A DNA stretch of 64,000 nucleotides from Ecdyonurus torrentis (GCA_949318235.1 OX439135.1:27660587-27724586); one strand, 5' to 3'. Counted from the stretch's first letter, positions 12,118-23,354 are shown. The notes: generated by a model not told the origin, from the letters alone. Made by a program: numbers and translations.

Positions 12118-13996
12118 GTGACGCCATCACTAACTATTATTTTGATTTTATTGTTGTATGAAGTAGATAAGTGACGTCATCACTGACTATCAATTTGACT
12201 TTAGTATTGTATGAAGTAGATAAGTGACGTCATCACTGACTATTAACTTGACTATAGTTGTGTATGAAGTAGATATGTGACGTTATCACTAACTATCATC
12301 TTGACTTTAGTTGTGTATAAATTAGATATGTGACGTTATCACTAACTATCTACTAGTATTTAGTAGCGAATGAAGTAGATATGTGACGTCATCACGGACT
12401 ATCATCTTGACTTTAATAGTTTATGAAGGAGATAAGTTACGCCATCACTGACTTACAACTTGACTTTAGTAGTGTATGGAAAAGATAAGTGAGTTATCAC
12501 TGACTATCAACTTGACTTTAGTGGTATATGAAGTAAATAAGTGACGCAATCACTGACTATCAACTTGACTTTAGTTATGTAGGAAGTAGAAAAGTGACGT
12601 CATCACTGACTATACATTTGAGTTTAGTTCTGTATGAAGTAGATAAGTGACGGCATCACAGACTATCAACTTGTCTTTAGTAGTGTATGAAGTAAATATG
12701 TAACGTCTTGACTGACTATCATCTTGACTTAAGTAGTGTACGAAGTAGATATGTGACATCATCTCTGTCTATCAACTTGACTGTAGTAGTGTATGATGTA
12801 GATAAGTGACGTCATCACTGATTATCATCTTGACTTTAGTTGTGTATGAAGTAGATAAATGACGTTATTACTAAATTTCATCTTGACTTTTGTAGTGTAT
12901 GGAGTAGATAAGTGACGTCATCACTGACAATCAACTTGACTTTAGTAGTTTATGGAGTAATTAAGTGACATCATCACTGACTATTAACTTGTCTTTAGTA
13001 TTTAATGAAGTCGATAAGTTACGTCATAATTGTTTTTCAACTTCACTTTAGTTGTGTATGAAGTAGAGAACTGACGTCATAACTGTTAATCAACTTGACT
13101 TCAGTAGTGTATGAAGTAGATAAGTGACGTCAATACTAACTATCAACTAAACTTTAGTTATGTATGTAGTAGATAAGTGACGCCATTACTACTTCCATCT
13201 TAATTTTAGTATTGATGAAGTAAATAAGTGACGTCATCACTGACTATCAACTTGACTTTAATTGTTACGTAGTAGATATGTGACGTCATCATTGACTATT
13301 TACATAAATTTAGTAGTGTTTGAAGTAAATATGTGACGTTATCACTGACTATTAACATACATTTAGTAGTGTATAAGGTAGATATATGACGTCATCACTG
13401 ACTATCAATTTGACTAAAGTAGTGTATAAAGTAGATATGTGACGTCATCACTGACTATCAATTTGATTTTAGTTGTGTATAATTTATATAAGTGACGTCA
13501 TTACTGACTATCAACTGGTCTTTAGTAGTGAATGAAATAGATAAGTGACGTCATCACTAACTATAAACTTGATTTAAGTAGTGTATGAAGTAGAATTGCA
13601 ACGTCAACACTGACAATCAATTTGACGTTAGTAGTGTATGAAGTAGATATGTGACGTTATCACTGACTATCATCTTGACTTTAGTTGTGTATTAAGTAGA
13701 TATGTGACGTCATCATTGACTATCAATTTGACTTTAGTAGTGTATGAAGTAGATGAGTGACGTTATTACTGACTATTAACTTGACTTTAGTTGTGTGAAT
13801 TAGATATGTGACGTCTTCAGTAACTATCATATTGACTTTAGTAGTGTATGAAGTAAATATGTGAGGTCATCTCTGACTATCAACTTTACTTTAGTAGTGT
13901 ATGAAGTAGATAAGTGACGTCACCACTGACTATCAACTTGACTTTAGTTATGTATGTGGTAGATAAGTGACACCATCACTGACTACCAACTTGATT
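12118..13996 (+). repeat. Satellite B block B3
   Basis: About 35 units of 53 bp. It begins with the GTGACGCCATCACTAAC entry unit and ends with the GTGACACCATCACTGACTAC exit unit. It contains recognisable variant units that recur in order in B4 and B7, for example GACGCC...ACTTCCATCTTAATTTTAG at about 13,185 (also near 17,320 and 33,345). B blocks therefore share a higher-order structure. The first ~890 bp are duplicated at the right end of the window. Confidence 0.9.
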
Positions 13997-16296
13997 CATC
14001 ACTTTTTTTCAAAACCGCAACTTTCCATCTCAATTAGAACTCGAGTACCAAAATTTTTTTTTCTTCATATGGGCTAAAATGCTATAGACTTCGATAAGAA
14101 AATACTAAAATTCTTAAAAACTGAGAAAGTTTTTTTTTGCGACTAAAGTGTAATAAATTTTTCATAAGACATTTTAAAGTGATACATTTCAGTTCAAACC
14201 GTAAGTCTGTAGCATTATTAGTTTCTGAGATATCATCAAAAATCGTTTTCAGAATCTGAAAAACACAATTTTTTTTGAAAAATTATTTTTCTCAATTTTG
14301 TTTCTAGAAGTGAGTTTAGTACTATAGAGCATTTTGCATTACTTTATTTCAAAACTGCAACTTTCCATCTCAATTAGAACTCGAGTTAAAAACTTTTTTT
14401 TTCTTCATATTGGCTACAATGCTATAGACTTCGGTAAGAAAATACTAAAATTCACAAAAACTGAGAAAGTTTTATTTTTTGCGACTTAAGTATATTAAAC
14501 TTTTCATAAGACATTTCAAAATGATACATTTTAGTTCAAACCGTTAGTCTGTAGCATTATTAGTTTCTAAGATATCATCAAAAATCGTTTTCAGTAGCTG
14601 AAAAACACATTTTTTTTGGAAAAATTATTTTTCTCAATTTTGTTTCTAGAAGTAAATTTAGTACTATAGAGCGTTTTGCATCAATTTATTTCAAAACTTC
14701 GACATTCCATCTCAATAAGAACTCGAGTAACAAACTTTTTTTTTTCTTCATATGGGCTACAATGCTATAAATTTCGGTAAGAAAACACTAAAATTTTTAA
14801 AAACTGAGAAAGTTTTATTTTTTGCGACTAAAGTGTAATAAAGTTTTCAAAAGACATTTCAAAATAATAAATTTCAGTTCAAACCGCAAGTCTGTAGCAT
14901 TATTAGTTTCTGAGATATATTCAAAAATCGTTTTCAGAATCTGAAAAACATAATTTTTTTCAATTTTTTTTTCTCAATTTTGTTTCTAGAGGTTAATTTA
15001 GTACTATAGAGTGTTTTGTATAACTTTATTTTTAAACCGCAACTTTCCATCTCAATTAGAACTCGAGTTACAAACTTTTTTCTCTTTCATATGGGCTACA
15101 ATGCTATAGACTTCGGTAAGAAAATACGAAAATTCTCAAACACTGAGAAAGTTTTATTTTTTTCGACTAAAGTGTAATAAACTCTTCATAAGACATTTCA
15201 AAGTGATACATTTCAGTTTAAACCGTAAGTCTGTAGCAATATTAGTTTCTAAGATATCATCATAAATCGTTTTCAGAATCTGAAAAACACAATTTTTTTG
15301 GAAAAATAATTTTTCTTAATTTTGTTCTAGAGGTGAATTTAGTACTATAGAATGTTTTGCATCACTTTATTTAAAAACCGCAACTTTCCATCTTAATTGG
15401 AACTCGAGTTACAAACTTTTTTTTTCTTCAAATGAGCTACAATGCTATAGACTTCATTAAGAAAATACTAAAATTCTCAAAAACTGAGAAAGTTTTATTT
15501 TTTGCGAATTAAGTGTAATAAATTTTTCATAAGACATTTCAAAGTGATACATTTCAGTTCCAACCGAAAGTCTGTAGCATTATTAGTTTCTGAGATATCA
15601 TCAAAAATCGTTTTCAATATCTGAAAAACACAATTTTTTTGGAAAAATTATTTTTCTCAATTTTGTTTCTAGAGGGGAATTTAGTACTATAGAGCGTTTT
15701 GCATCACTTTATTTCAAAAACGCAACTTTCCATCTCAATTAGAACTCGAGTTAAAAACTTTTTTTTTCTTCATATGGGCTACAATGCTATAGACTTCGGT
15801 AAGAAAATTCTAAAATTCTCAAAAACTGAGAAAGTTTTATTTTTTGCGACTAAAGTGTAATAAACTTTTCATATAAAAAATTTCAAAGTGATAAATTTCA
15901 GTTCAAACCCTAAGTCTGTAGCATTATAAGTTTCTGAGATATCATCAAAAATCGTTTTCAGAATCTGAAAAACACAATTTTTTTGGAAAAATTATTTTTC
16001 TCGTTTTTGTTTCTAGAGGTAAATTTAGTACTATAGAGCGTTTTGCATCACTTTATTTCCAAACTGCAACTTTCCATCTCAATTAGAACTCGAGTAACAA
16101 ACTTTTTTTTTTCTTCATATGGGCTACAATGCTATAGACTTCGCTAAGAAAATAATAAAATTCTCAAAAACTGAAAAAGTTTAATTTTTGACGACTAAAG
16201 TGTAATTAACTCTTTATAAGACAATTCAAAGTGATACATTTCAGTTCAAACTGCAAGTCTGTAGCATTATTAGTTTCTGAGATATCTTCAAAAATC
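13997..16296 (-). repeat. Inverted satellite A block A'3 (longest uninterrupted)
   Basis: About 6.7 inverted A monomers. The first several are the paralogue of the block at 21,687-24,836. They contain the two pre-insertion sites that correspond to the MITE insertions there: GTAAATTTAGTACTATAGAG at about 14,652 and GGGCTACAATGCTATAAATT at about 14,753. Compared with that paralogue it holds about two more monomers at its right end. Confidence 0.9.
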
Positions 16297-18056
16297 GTGA
16301 CGCCATCACTGACTATTATTTTGATTTTAGTAGTTTATGAAGTAGATAAGTGACGCCAGCACTGACTACCAACTTGATTTTAGTGTTGTATGAAGTAGAT
16401 AAGTGACGTCATCACTGACTATCAACTTGACTTTTGTTGTGTATGAAGTAGATATGTGACGTCATCACTGACTATCATCTTGACTTTAATAGTTTATGAA
16501 GGAGATAAGTTACGCCATCACTGACTATCAACTTGACTTTAGTAGTGTATGGAAAAGATAAGTAAAGTCATCACTGACTATCAACTTGACTTTAGTGGTA
16601 TATGAAGTAGATAAGTGACGCAATCACTGACTATCAACTTGACTTTAGTAGTGTATGACGTAGAAAAGTGACGTCATCACTGACTATAAATTTGAGTTTA
16701 GTTCTGTATGAAGTAGATAAGTGACGTAATGACTGACTATCAACTTGTCTTTAGTAGTGTATGAAGTAAATATGTGACGTCATGACTGACTATCATCTTG
16801 ACTTTAGTAGTGTATGAAGTAGATATGTGACGTCATCTTTGTATATCAACTTGACTTTAGTAGTGTATGAAGTAGATAAGTGACGTCATCACTGATTATC
16901 ATCTTGACTTTAGTTGTGTATGAAGTAGATAAGTGACGTTATTACTAAATTTCATCTTGACTTTTGTAGTGTATGAAGTAGATAAGTGACGTCATCACTG
17001 ACAATCAACTTGACTTTACTAGTTTATAAAGTAGATAAGTGACGTCATCACTGTTTATTAACTTGTCTTTAGTAGTGTATGAAGCATATATGTGACGTCA
17101 TCACTGACTATCAACTTGACTTTAGTATTTAATGAAGTCGATAAGTTACGTCATAATTGTTTTTTAACTTCACTTTAGTTGTGTATGAAGTAGAGAACTG
17201 ACGTCATAACTTTTAATCAACTTGACATCATTAGTGTATGAAGTAAATAAGTGACGTCAATACTAACTATCAACTAAACTTTAGTTATGTATGTAGTAGA
17301 TAAGTGACGCTATCACTACTTCCATCTTGATTTTAGTATTGATGAAGTAAATAAGTGACGTCATCACTGACTATTAACTTGACTTTAATTGTTACGTAGT
17401 AGATATGTGACGTAGTAGTAGTAGTAGACGTAGACGTAGTAGTGTATAAAGTAAATATGTGACGGCATCACTGACTATCAATTTGATTTTAGTTGTGTAT
17501 AATTTATATAAGTGACGTCATTACTGACTATCAACTGGTCTTTAGTGGTGAATGAAATAGATAAGTGACGTCATCACTAACTATCAACTTGATTTTAGTA
17601 GTGTATGAAGTAGAATTGCAACGTCAACACTGACAATCAATTTGACGTTAGTTGTGTATTAAGTAGATATGTGACGTTATCACTGACTATCAATTTGACT
17701 TTACTAATTTATGAAGTCGATAAGTTACGTCATAATTGTTTTTTAACTTGACTTTAGTAGAGTATGAAGTAGATATATGACGTCATTACTGACGATCAAC
17801 TTGACTTTAGTAGTGTATGAAGTAGAAATGCAACGTCATCACTAAATATCAATTTGACTTCAGTAGTGTATGAAATAGATAAGTGACAACATCACTGACT
17901 ATCAATTTGAGTTTAGTTGTGTATGAAGTAGATAAGTGACGTCATCACTAACAATCAACTTGTCTTTAGTAGTGTATGAAGTAGATATGTGACGTCATCA
18001 CTGACTATCATCTTGACTTTAGTAGTGTATGAAGTAGATAAGTGACGTCATCACTG
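16297..18056 (+). repeat. Satellite B block B4, left of the LTR element
   Basis: About 33 units of 53 bp, continuing after the LTR element at 21613. At 17,409-17,450 the regular units are replaced by a GTA/GACGTA-rich stretch (see findings). The last six bases before the element, TCACTG, are the left copy of the probable target-site duplication. Confidence 0.9.
18051..18056. repeat. Left target-site duplication of the LTR element
   Basis: TCACTG here and CCACTG at 21613-21618 flank an element that begins TGAC and ends CACA. Five of six bases match (CACTG). The T/C difference may be a later mutation, since both spellings occur in B units. A duplication of 4-6 bp is typical of retroviral-type integrase. 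Confidence 0.65.
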
Positions 18057-18426
18057 TGACAACCTTCTCAATAAATATCATATCAATAATGTGCTTATGT
18101 GTTACATTATGTAGAAATGCATACGATGCATTATTCGGGAGTGCGTGTCGTGCGGGACACGGTGCGCACAAGAGAGTCTTGGCTTGGCTTTGGCCAAGGC
18201 AAGAGCCTCTACACAATATTGTACTTATACCAATAGTGAATAAATAGTGTTAATATAATCAACGTGTATAATTCACTATAATCTCATCCACCACCACCAG
18301 CCATCCATCTATCGTCATTATAATTATAAGTGACGTCAGTCCCCAGTCTATCTATAGACCGTCACGTAACCGTGATTGAGACAATAGATTGTCACACGTG
18401 ACGTCAGTCTCCAATTGTCCGTCACA
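18057..18426 (+). repeat. 5' LTR (370 bp)
   Basis: Begins TGACAACCTTC and ends GTCCGTCACA. Contains an AATAAA at about 18,239, a GC-rich stretch at 18,135-18,215 with a CTTGGCTTTGGCCAAG hairpin, and two CRE-type octamers TGACGTCA at 18331-18338 and 18399-18406. Bases 18068-18120 (53 bp, with another AATAAA) have no counterpart in the 3' LTR. Promoter and polyadenylation roles are inferred from the usual function of LTRs. Overlapping 63- and 65-codon frames on the two strands are not genes. Confidence 0.88.
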
Positions 18427-18428
18427 TA

Positions 18429-18442
18429 TGGTGTCAGAAGTG
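18429..18442 (+). promoter_or_regulatory. Primer-binding site, tRNA-Leu type
   Basis: TGGTGTCAGAAGTG begins two bases after the 5' LTR. It is complementary to a tRNA 3' end CACTTCTGACACCA, the acceptor end of a metazoan leucine tRNA as I know it. Downstream ATTCGAA continues the match to the T-arm if two G residues are skipped. This is where minus-strand synthesis would start. Confidence 0.75.
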
Positions 18443-21277
18443 ATTCGAATCTACACGCCCGAAAGCTGGACCACAAACTGAATCGCAGAAGAGCCGCAGA
18501 ATAGCCACTAAAATTGATACGTATTCCTGTGAGTAATCTTAATCGTCGCAGAAGAAAAGAAGAATTAAAAGAAAGTGGTGTCGTGGATAAAGGTATTTTA
18601 TTTCTTGCACAGACATTAATATTTTCAAGTTAAAATATATTCAGTGCAATAACTGCTGCACAAATATTTCATTTATTTGGTGCATTCGTCCAGATAATAA
18701 ACCCCAGGATTTTTGAAGACTCGGTAGCAGAGAACTGCCCAGCAGCCGATATTGGAGCCACACATCCTGAGAAGAGCGAGAAAACGTGCTATTCAACATT
18801 GACGTGGACCACACCAGGAGCAGCCTAAGAAGAGGACAAAAGAGCCCGGTGTGTATTCTTTTTCAGTTCATTCTTTTAACATGAATAGTTGTAGAATGAT
18901 TATAAAATAAAATAATTATGTAATTTTATTCTTTAAAACTAACAATCAATTTTAAATTTTATAATAATAAATGGGTATATATTATAAATTAAAGGTTATT
19001 AAAACAAATTTCAATTCTGATTTATTATAAAATGTATGAGGTTAAGAAATAATTTCCAATTATTGATCTAAATCAATAAATATAATTGTTGTATCATCAT
19101 TAATAATTTCCGCAGGAAATTAAAAAAAATGTTAATTTTGCAAATTCAATTTTCTAGAACGGAAATGCATTTCTTTATGTATAAAATGCACAACGCACTA
19201 AAAAATGATCTTTTAAACTGTGCTGTTTCAGCATTTTTAAAAACATGTGTTCATCTAAAATTCAATGTCAACAAAAAAAAATTAGCAATGTTATAATTAT
19301 GCAAATAATTGTAAAAGTTTAATTGCGCGGTTTGTTAAGTACATCAATTAAAGTAGAAAATAATAAGCTGAATTTATATAAAATGTTTATAGTAAGTAAA
19401 AATGTCTGCAACATGAAACTAAAATAAAAATTAAATAAACTAAAAAACACAGTACAGCCATAATAAAGTATACATGGTACAGTTTAATCAATGCATGTGT
19501 ATATCTCATGAATTAAAAATGGAAAAATTATCTGTCATCCTATGGAAAAAGTGCTAGGTTGATATTTTTTTGGCCGGAATATTAAATCTAGTGTTAATAT
19601 AATTCATATTGAGGAAAAGCAATTAATTGTTTAAAAGGTAAAGATTTTTAGGGTGTTTTACTTTGCCTTATAAATGAAAATGCACAATACTCATAATGGA
19701 ATTTGACCATTAATTTTTCATGAGTATAGCCCTAATCATAAGAGAGCTATTGTTTTTGGACTTTCATAAGAAAGTATAAAGTTTAATTGTAATTAAGGAA
19801 AGTAAATTGATTTCGCAAGTCGACATGCAATAAAAATCAATTGAAAAATTCTTAAGGAGGAGAGGAACAGGCATTATAGTTTCAGGAGTAGCTAACCTAA
19901 TTCAGAACTCTTGAACCTTGAATCAAAAAACAATTAACGAATATTAACCCAGGTTGCCAATAGAATAGTTCTAATAAATAATATAAAAATATCACGTGGA
20001 AAATAATATAATGAATGATATTATAATACAATTAAATAATAACGCAGCGCTAGCGAAATATGAAGAAGTGTGTAAGTTGGTACACTACACATAATATATA
20101 CATATGCAACGAAATGCATGATAAGCTTATTTTAAAGCAATTTTATAATGAATGAATAATAATACTGGCGCCCCATGAAATAAGATTCTTACGGAGTAAT
20201 GAGAATCTTCAAGAATAAATAATATACCGATATATGCATAAATGCGAAAACATATCGGAATGATCTACGATGAAATGCAATAAATGAACTACGATGATAT
20301 ACGACGAAATATTATATGCACGTGATAAAAATAATATAACATCATAAATAATAACATAATTAATGACTGAACTGTACTATTTAATTTCAAAGAATAAAAA
20401 TAATTATAATAAAACAAATAATATTTGAAATTTTATGATATAAATACATAATAATAATAATATTTTGCATTGTATACAGTCACCTAATCATTCTGCAACT
20501 GTTCATGTGATTAGGATAAAACTGCTATATATAAGAATTACATACTGTGTTCTTGAATTTCAGAGCAACGTAGAAAACAACGCAGACAGCCGCAGCAACA
20601 TTTTCAAGAAATACATCAACCCTATAACTATTAGACGACATAAGAAGATACAACAAGATTTAAATAGCTATTGTTTTTAATCATATTATTATTGTAAAGA
20701 TATTTGCAGAGGGTATAAGGTTATTTTTAAAAATGTCAAATACTTAGAATATATAGTATTAAATAATTCCAAATTATCATTATCAATAAAAAAAATTGTT
20801 ATCTTAAATACGAACTTAAACTTTTATAAATAAAATATATCAAATTAAAATCTTATAATGTTAAAAAAGATATTTTACATTGAAATATTTGTAAGGTATA
20901 AAAAAAATCATATATTGTTAACGTTAAAAAAAAAAGTGTATTCAAGCAATATTATACAGAATATATTATTAAGTTACAAAGGTCAAATTAAAAAATGCAA
21001 CATTGCATATAATGCAACTATACAATTAAAATATTTTGCACATGTAATAAACATTTAACATAATTATATATGCTATAATCATAAAGTGTATAATAAAAAT
21101 TAAATCATTTTATCAAGTAAATTTCAGAGAAATAAAAATAATGTTATTTTAAAGTTGATTCTTATAAAATAAAAATGCAATGTCTAAATTTTTGTTAAAC
21201 AAAACAATATTGTAAACATAATGTAACAACTCTTTAAATTTTACATATACAATATTACATGAGGGCATGTAATTTTT
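18443..21277 (+). other. Internal region of the LTR element, no coding capacity seen
   Basis: 18443-18848 is of mixed composition; from about 18,870 to 21,270 it is very AT-rich. Stop codons are frequent in all frames. The longest frames (71 codons at 20465-20680, 66 at 20858-21058) show no retroelement motif. Possible splice signals are GTGAGT at 18530-18535, a pyrimidine-rich TTTATTTCTTGCACAG ending at about 18,613, GTGTGT after 18848, and TTCTTGAATTTCAG ending at 20563, which precedes an exon-like, less AT-rich stretch (20,564-20,680). These are suggestive only. Small hairpins lie at about 20,180-20,210 and 20,227-20,258. Confidence 0.7.
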
Positions 21278-21289
21278 AAAAGAAGGGGG
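21278..21289 (+). promoter_or_regulatory. Polypurine tract of the LTR element
   Basis: AAAAGAAGGGGG lies six bases upstream of the 3' LTR start. A purine run at this place primes plus-strand DNA synthesis in LTR retroelements. The six-base TATATA gap is slightly longer than usual. Confidence 0.7.
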
Positions 21290-21295
21290 TATATA

Positions 21296-21612
21296 TGACA
21301 ACCTTCATACGATGCATTATTCGGGAGTGCGTGTCGTGCGGGACACGGTGCGCACAAGAGAGTCTTGGCTTGGCTTCGGCCAAGGCAAGAGCCTCTACAC
21401 AATATTGTACTTATACCAATAGTGAATAAATAGTGTTAATATAATCAACGTGTATAATTCACTATAATCTCATCCACCACCACCAGCCATCCATCTATCG
21501 TCATTATAATTATAAGTGACGTCAGTCCCCAGTCTATCTATAGACCGTCACATAACCGTGATTGAGACAATAGATTGTCACACGTGACGTCAGTCTCCAA
21601 TTGTCCGTCACA
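21296..21612 (+). repeat. 3' LTR (317 bp)
   Basis: TGACAACCTTC followed directly by ATACGATGC, missing 53 bp present in the 5' LTR. The remaining 306 bp match 18121-18426 with two differences (TTT to TTC in the hairpin at about 21,377; CACG to CACA at about 21,550). Ends GTCACA. It carries the same two TGACGTCA octamers (from 21517 and 21585). Confidence 0.88.
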
Positions 21613-21686
21613 CCACTGACTATCAACTTGACTTTAGTTATGTATGTGGTAGATAAGTGACACCATCACTGACTACCAACTTGATT
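21613..21686 (+). repeat. Satellite B block B4, right of the LTR element
   Basis: Begins CCACTGAC, the right target-site copy, and continues through the TTATGTATGTGG unit and the GTGACACCATCACTGACTAC exit unit into an inverted A block. It aligns with 13,930-13,996. Confidence 0.88.
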
Positions 21687-22352
21687 CATCACTTTTTTTC
21701 AAAACCGCAACTTTCCATCTCAATTAGAACTCGAGTACCAAATTTTTTTTTCTTCATATGGGCTACAATGCTATAGACTTCGGTAAGAAAATACTAAAAA
21801 TCTCAAAAACTGAAAAAGTTTTTTTTTTGCGACTTAAGTGTAATAAACTTTTCATAAGACATTTTAAAGTGATACATTGCAGTTCAAACCGTAAGTCTGT
21901 AGCATTATTAGTTTCTGAGATATCATCAAAAATCGTTTTCAGAATCTGAATAACACAATTTTTTTGGAAAAATTATTTTTCTCAATTTTGTTTCTAGAAG
22001 TGAGTTTAGTACTATAGAGCATTTTGCATTACTTTATTTCAAAACTGCAACTTTCCATCTCAATTAGAACTCGAGTTACAAACTTTTTTTTTCTTCATAT
22101 TGGCTACAATGCTATAGACTTCGGTAAGAAAATACTAAAATTCTCAAAAACTGAGAAAGTTTTATTTTTTGCGACTTAAGTGTATTAAACTTTTCATAAG
22201 ACATTTCAAAGTAATACATTTTAGTTCAAACCGTAAGTCTGTAGCATTATTAGTTTCTGAGATATCATCAAAATTCGTTTTCAGTATCTGAAAAACACAA
22301 TTTTTTTGGAAAAACTATTTTTCTCAATTTGGTTCTAGAGGTAAATTTAGTA
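21687..22352 (-). repeat. Inverted satellite A block A'4, first part
   Basis: About two inverted A monomers, paralogous to 13,997-14,660. They end in the TA target dinucleotide of the mariner-type MITE. A 63-codon forward frame at 21758-21949 is a chance frame. Confidence 0.9.
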
Positions 22353-22608
22353 CAGTCGAAGACAAATAAAAGGTTACAATTTAAATGTGCTCTATATTTG
22401 CGCGCTTCAAAACTTTATGTGAAAACGAGATTCTCGTGCCACTAGAGGCCACCACAATCGGTTACGTTTAGAGTTCTCTTTCAGGTGAGCTGCTTGGCTG
22501 TCAAACCAAACAATCCTCGTGTTGCACGCGTATACGCACGTCGCTCCTCCACATCATTCTCTCTCTCTCTCTCTCTCTCTGCCGTTGTGACAGCAGACAA
22601 TATTAAAC
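22353..22608 (+). repeat. Left terminal inverted repeat of the mariner-type MITE
   Basis: Imperfectly complementary to 23098-23354, with small indels near GCTTGGCTGTCAAACC and a (TC)n run at about 22,558-22,580. Contains CCACTAGAGGCCAC at 22439-22452, one base from the vertebrate/fly CTCF consensus CCASYAGRKGGCRS. Any protein binding is untested. Confidence 0.85.
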
Positions 22609-23097
22609 ACGTTTCTTCTCAAGCAAATGCGCAATATCAGTTTTTAAAAAAAGTAAAGAAATAAATCTCCTAGATTTGTTCTTTTATTTAATTGAACATT
22701 TCTAAGAAATCATGAAATATATGACTCATTTATACGTTACATTCGTTAATATATATTTGTAATTTTACTATTCGAAAAAAAAGATAAAACATTCCCAACT
22801 CAAACTCACTGCCAAGCAAGTTACATACTTCATAACGAACATGTTTGGACATTAAGTCTTGATATAATTCTATTTATTAGGTAGCCTTTACCTTAAATAT
22901 CAACTTGATATTTTAATTTACAAGCAAATATATAAATAAATCAACATACAAACCAAAAATTAAATTTAATAAATAAATAAAACATATATTAGAAATTTAT
23001 TTCATTGTGATTTTAAATATTCATTGAAATGACTTTTTTCTATTTTTTTTTTTCAATATATTTTTTTATTCTATGCATTTGATTGAGAAGAAGATAT

Positions 23098-23354
23098 ATT
23101 TAATATTGTCTGCTGTCGCAACGGCAGAGAGAGAGAGAGAGAGAGAGAGATAGAGCAAAGTGCGTAAGCGTGCAACACGAGGATTGTCTAGCTTTTGCCA
23201 GCCAAGCAACCAAGAAGCTCACCTGAAAGAGAACTCTAAACGTAACCGATTGTGGTGGCCTCTAGTGGCACGAGAATCTCGTTTTCACATAAAGTTTTGA
23301 AGCGCGCAAATAAAGATCACGTTTAAATTGTAACCTTTTATTTGTCTTCGACTG
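23098..23354 (-). repeat. Right terminal inverted repeat of the mariner-type MITE
   Basis: Reverse complement of the left arm: (GA)n run at about 23,127-23,150, the CTCF-like GTGGCCTCTAGTGG at 23255-23268, and the end TTTATTTGTCTTCGACTG. Arms differ by several substitutions and indels, so the two ends have diverged since they were formed. Confidence 0.85.

Larger units (their letters stand above)
18057..21612 (+). mobile_element. Non-autonomous LTR retroelement inserted in satellite B
   Basis: A 3,556-bp insertion with direct terminal repeats that start TG and end CA, a primer-binding site 2 bp after the 5' LTR, and a purine tract before the 3' LTR. The internal ~2.87 kb has no long reading frame and I see no gag, protease, reverse transcriptase or integrase. 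It would need enzymes from a related autonomous element (a LARD-like non-autonomous element). The LTRs differ by only two substitutions over their 306-bp shared body plus one 53-bp indel, so the insertion is recent. Superfamily is not determinable without pol; the tRNA-Leu primer would fit some insect Ty3/Gypsy lineages. Confidence 0.88.
22353..23354. mobile_element. Mariner-type MITE with ~256-bp inverted repeats
   Basis: Ends CAGTCGAAGACAAATAAA and its complement, flanked by TA at 22351-22352 and 23355-23356. The satellite paralogue at about 14,652 has the single, uninterrupted TA. CAGT termini with TA duplication are characteristic of the Tc1/mariner superfamily. The ~490-bp centre (22609-23097) is AT-rich with no transposase frame. 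The long inverted arms would fold into a large hairpin. The element is therefore non-autonomous. Confidence 0.88.

Noticed and set aside
8722..18056. Regularly spaced ~53-bp repeats as a CRISPR array
   Set aside because: The whole 53-bp unit is repeated, with no unique spacers and no cas genes; the context is eukaryotic satellite.
18055..18060. LTR start at TGTGAC to pair with the GTCACA end
   Set aside because: The 3' LTR reads TATGAC at this place and no target duplication results; starting at TGACAACC gives TG...CA ends and a 5-of-6 flanking match.
18019..18247. Overlapping 65- and 63-codon frames on opposite strands
   Set aside because: They straddle the satellite and 5' LTR; the 3' LTR lacks 53 bp of the same stretch.
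20166..20174. TGGCGCCCC as a second, tRNA-Lys-type primer-binding site
   Set aside because: It lies in the middle of the internal region, not after an LTR; the match is short and the tRNA-Leu-type site is correctly placed.
20465..21058. 71- and 66-codon frames in the retroelement body
   Set aside because: No gag, zinc knuckle, protease, polymerase or integrase motif; composition is that of the surrounding AT-rich noncoding DNA.
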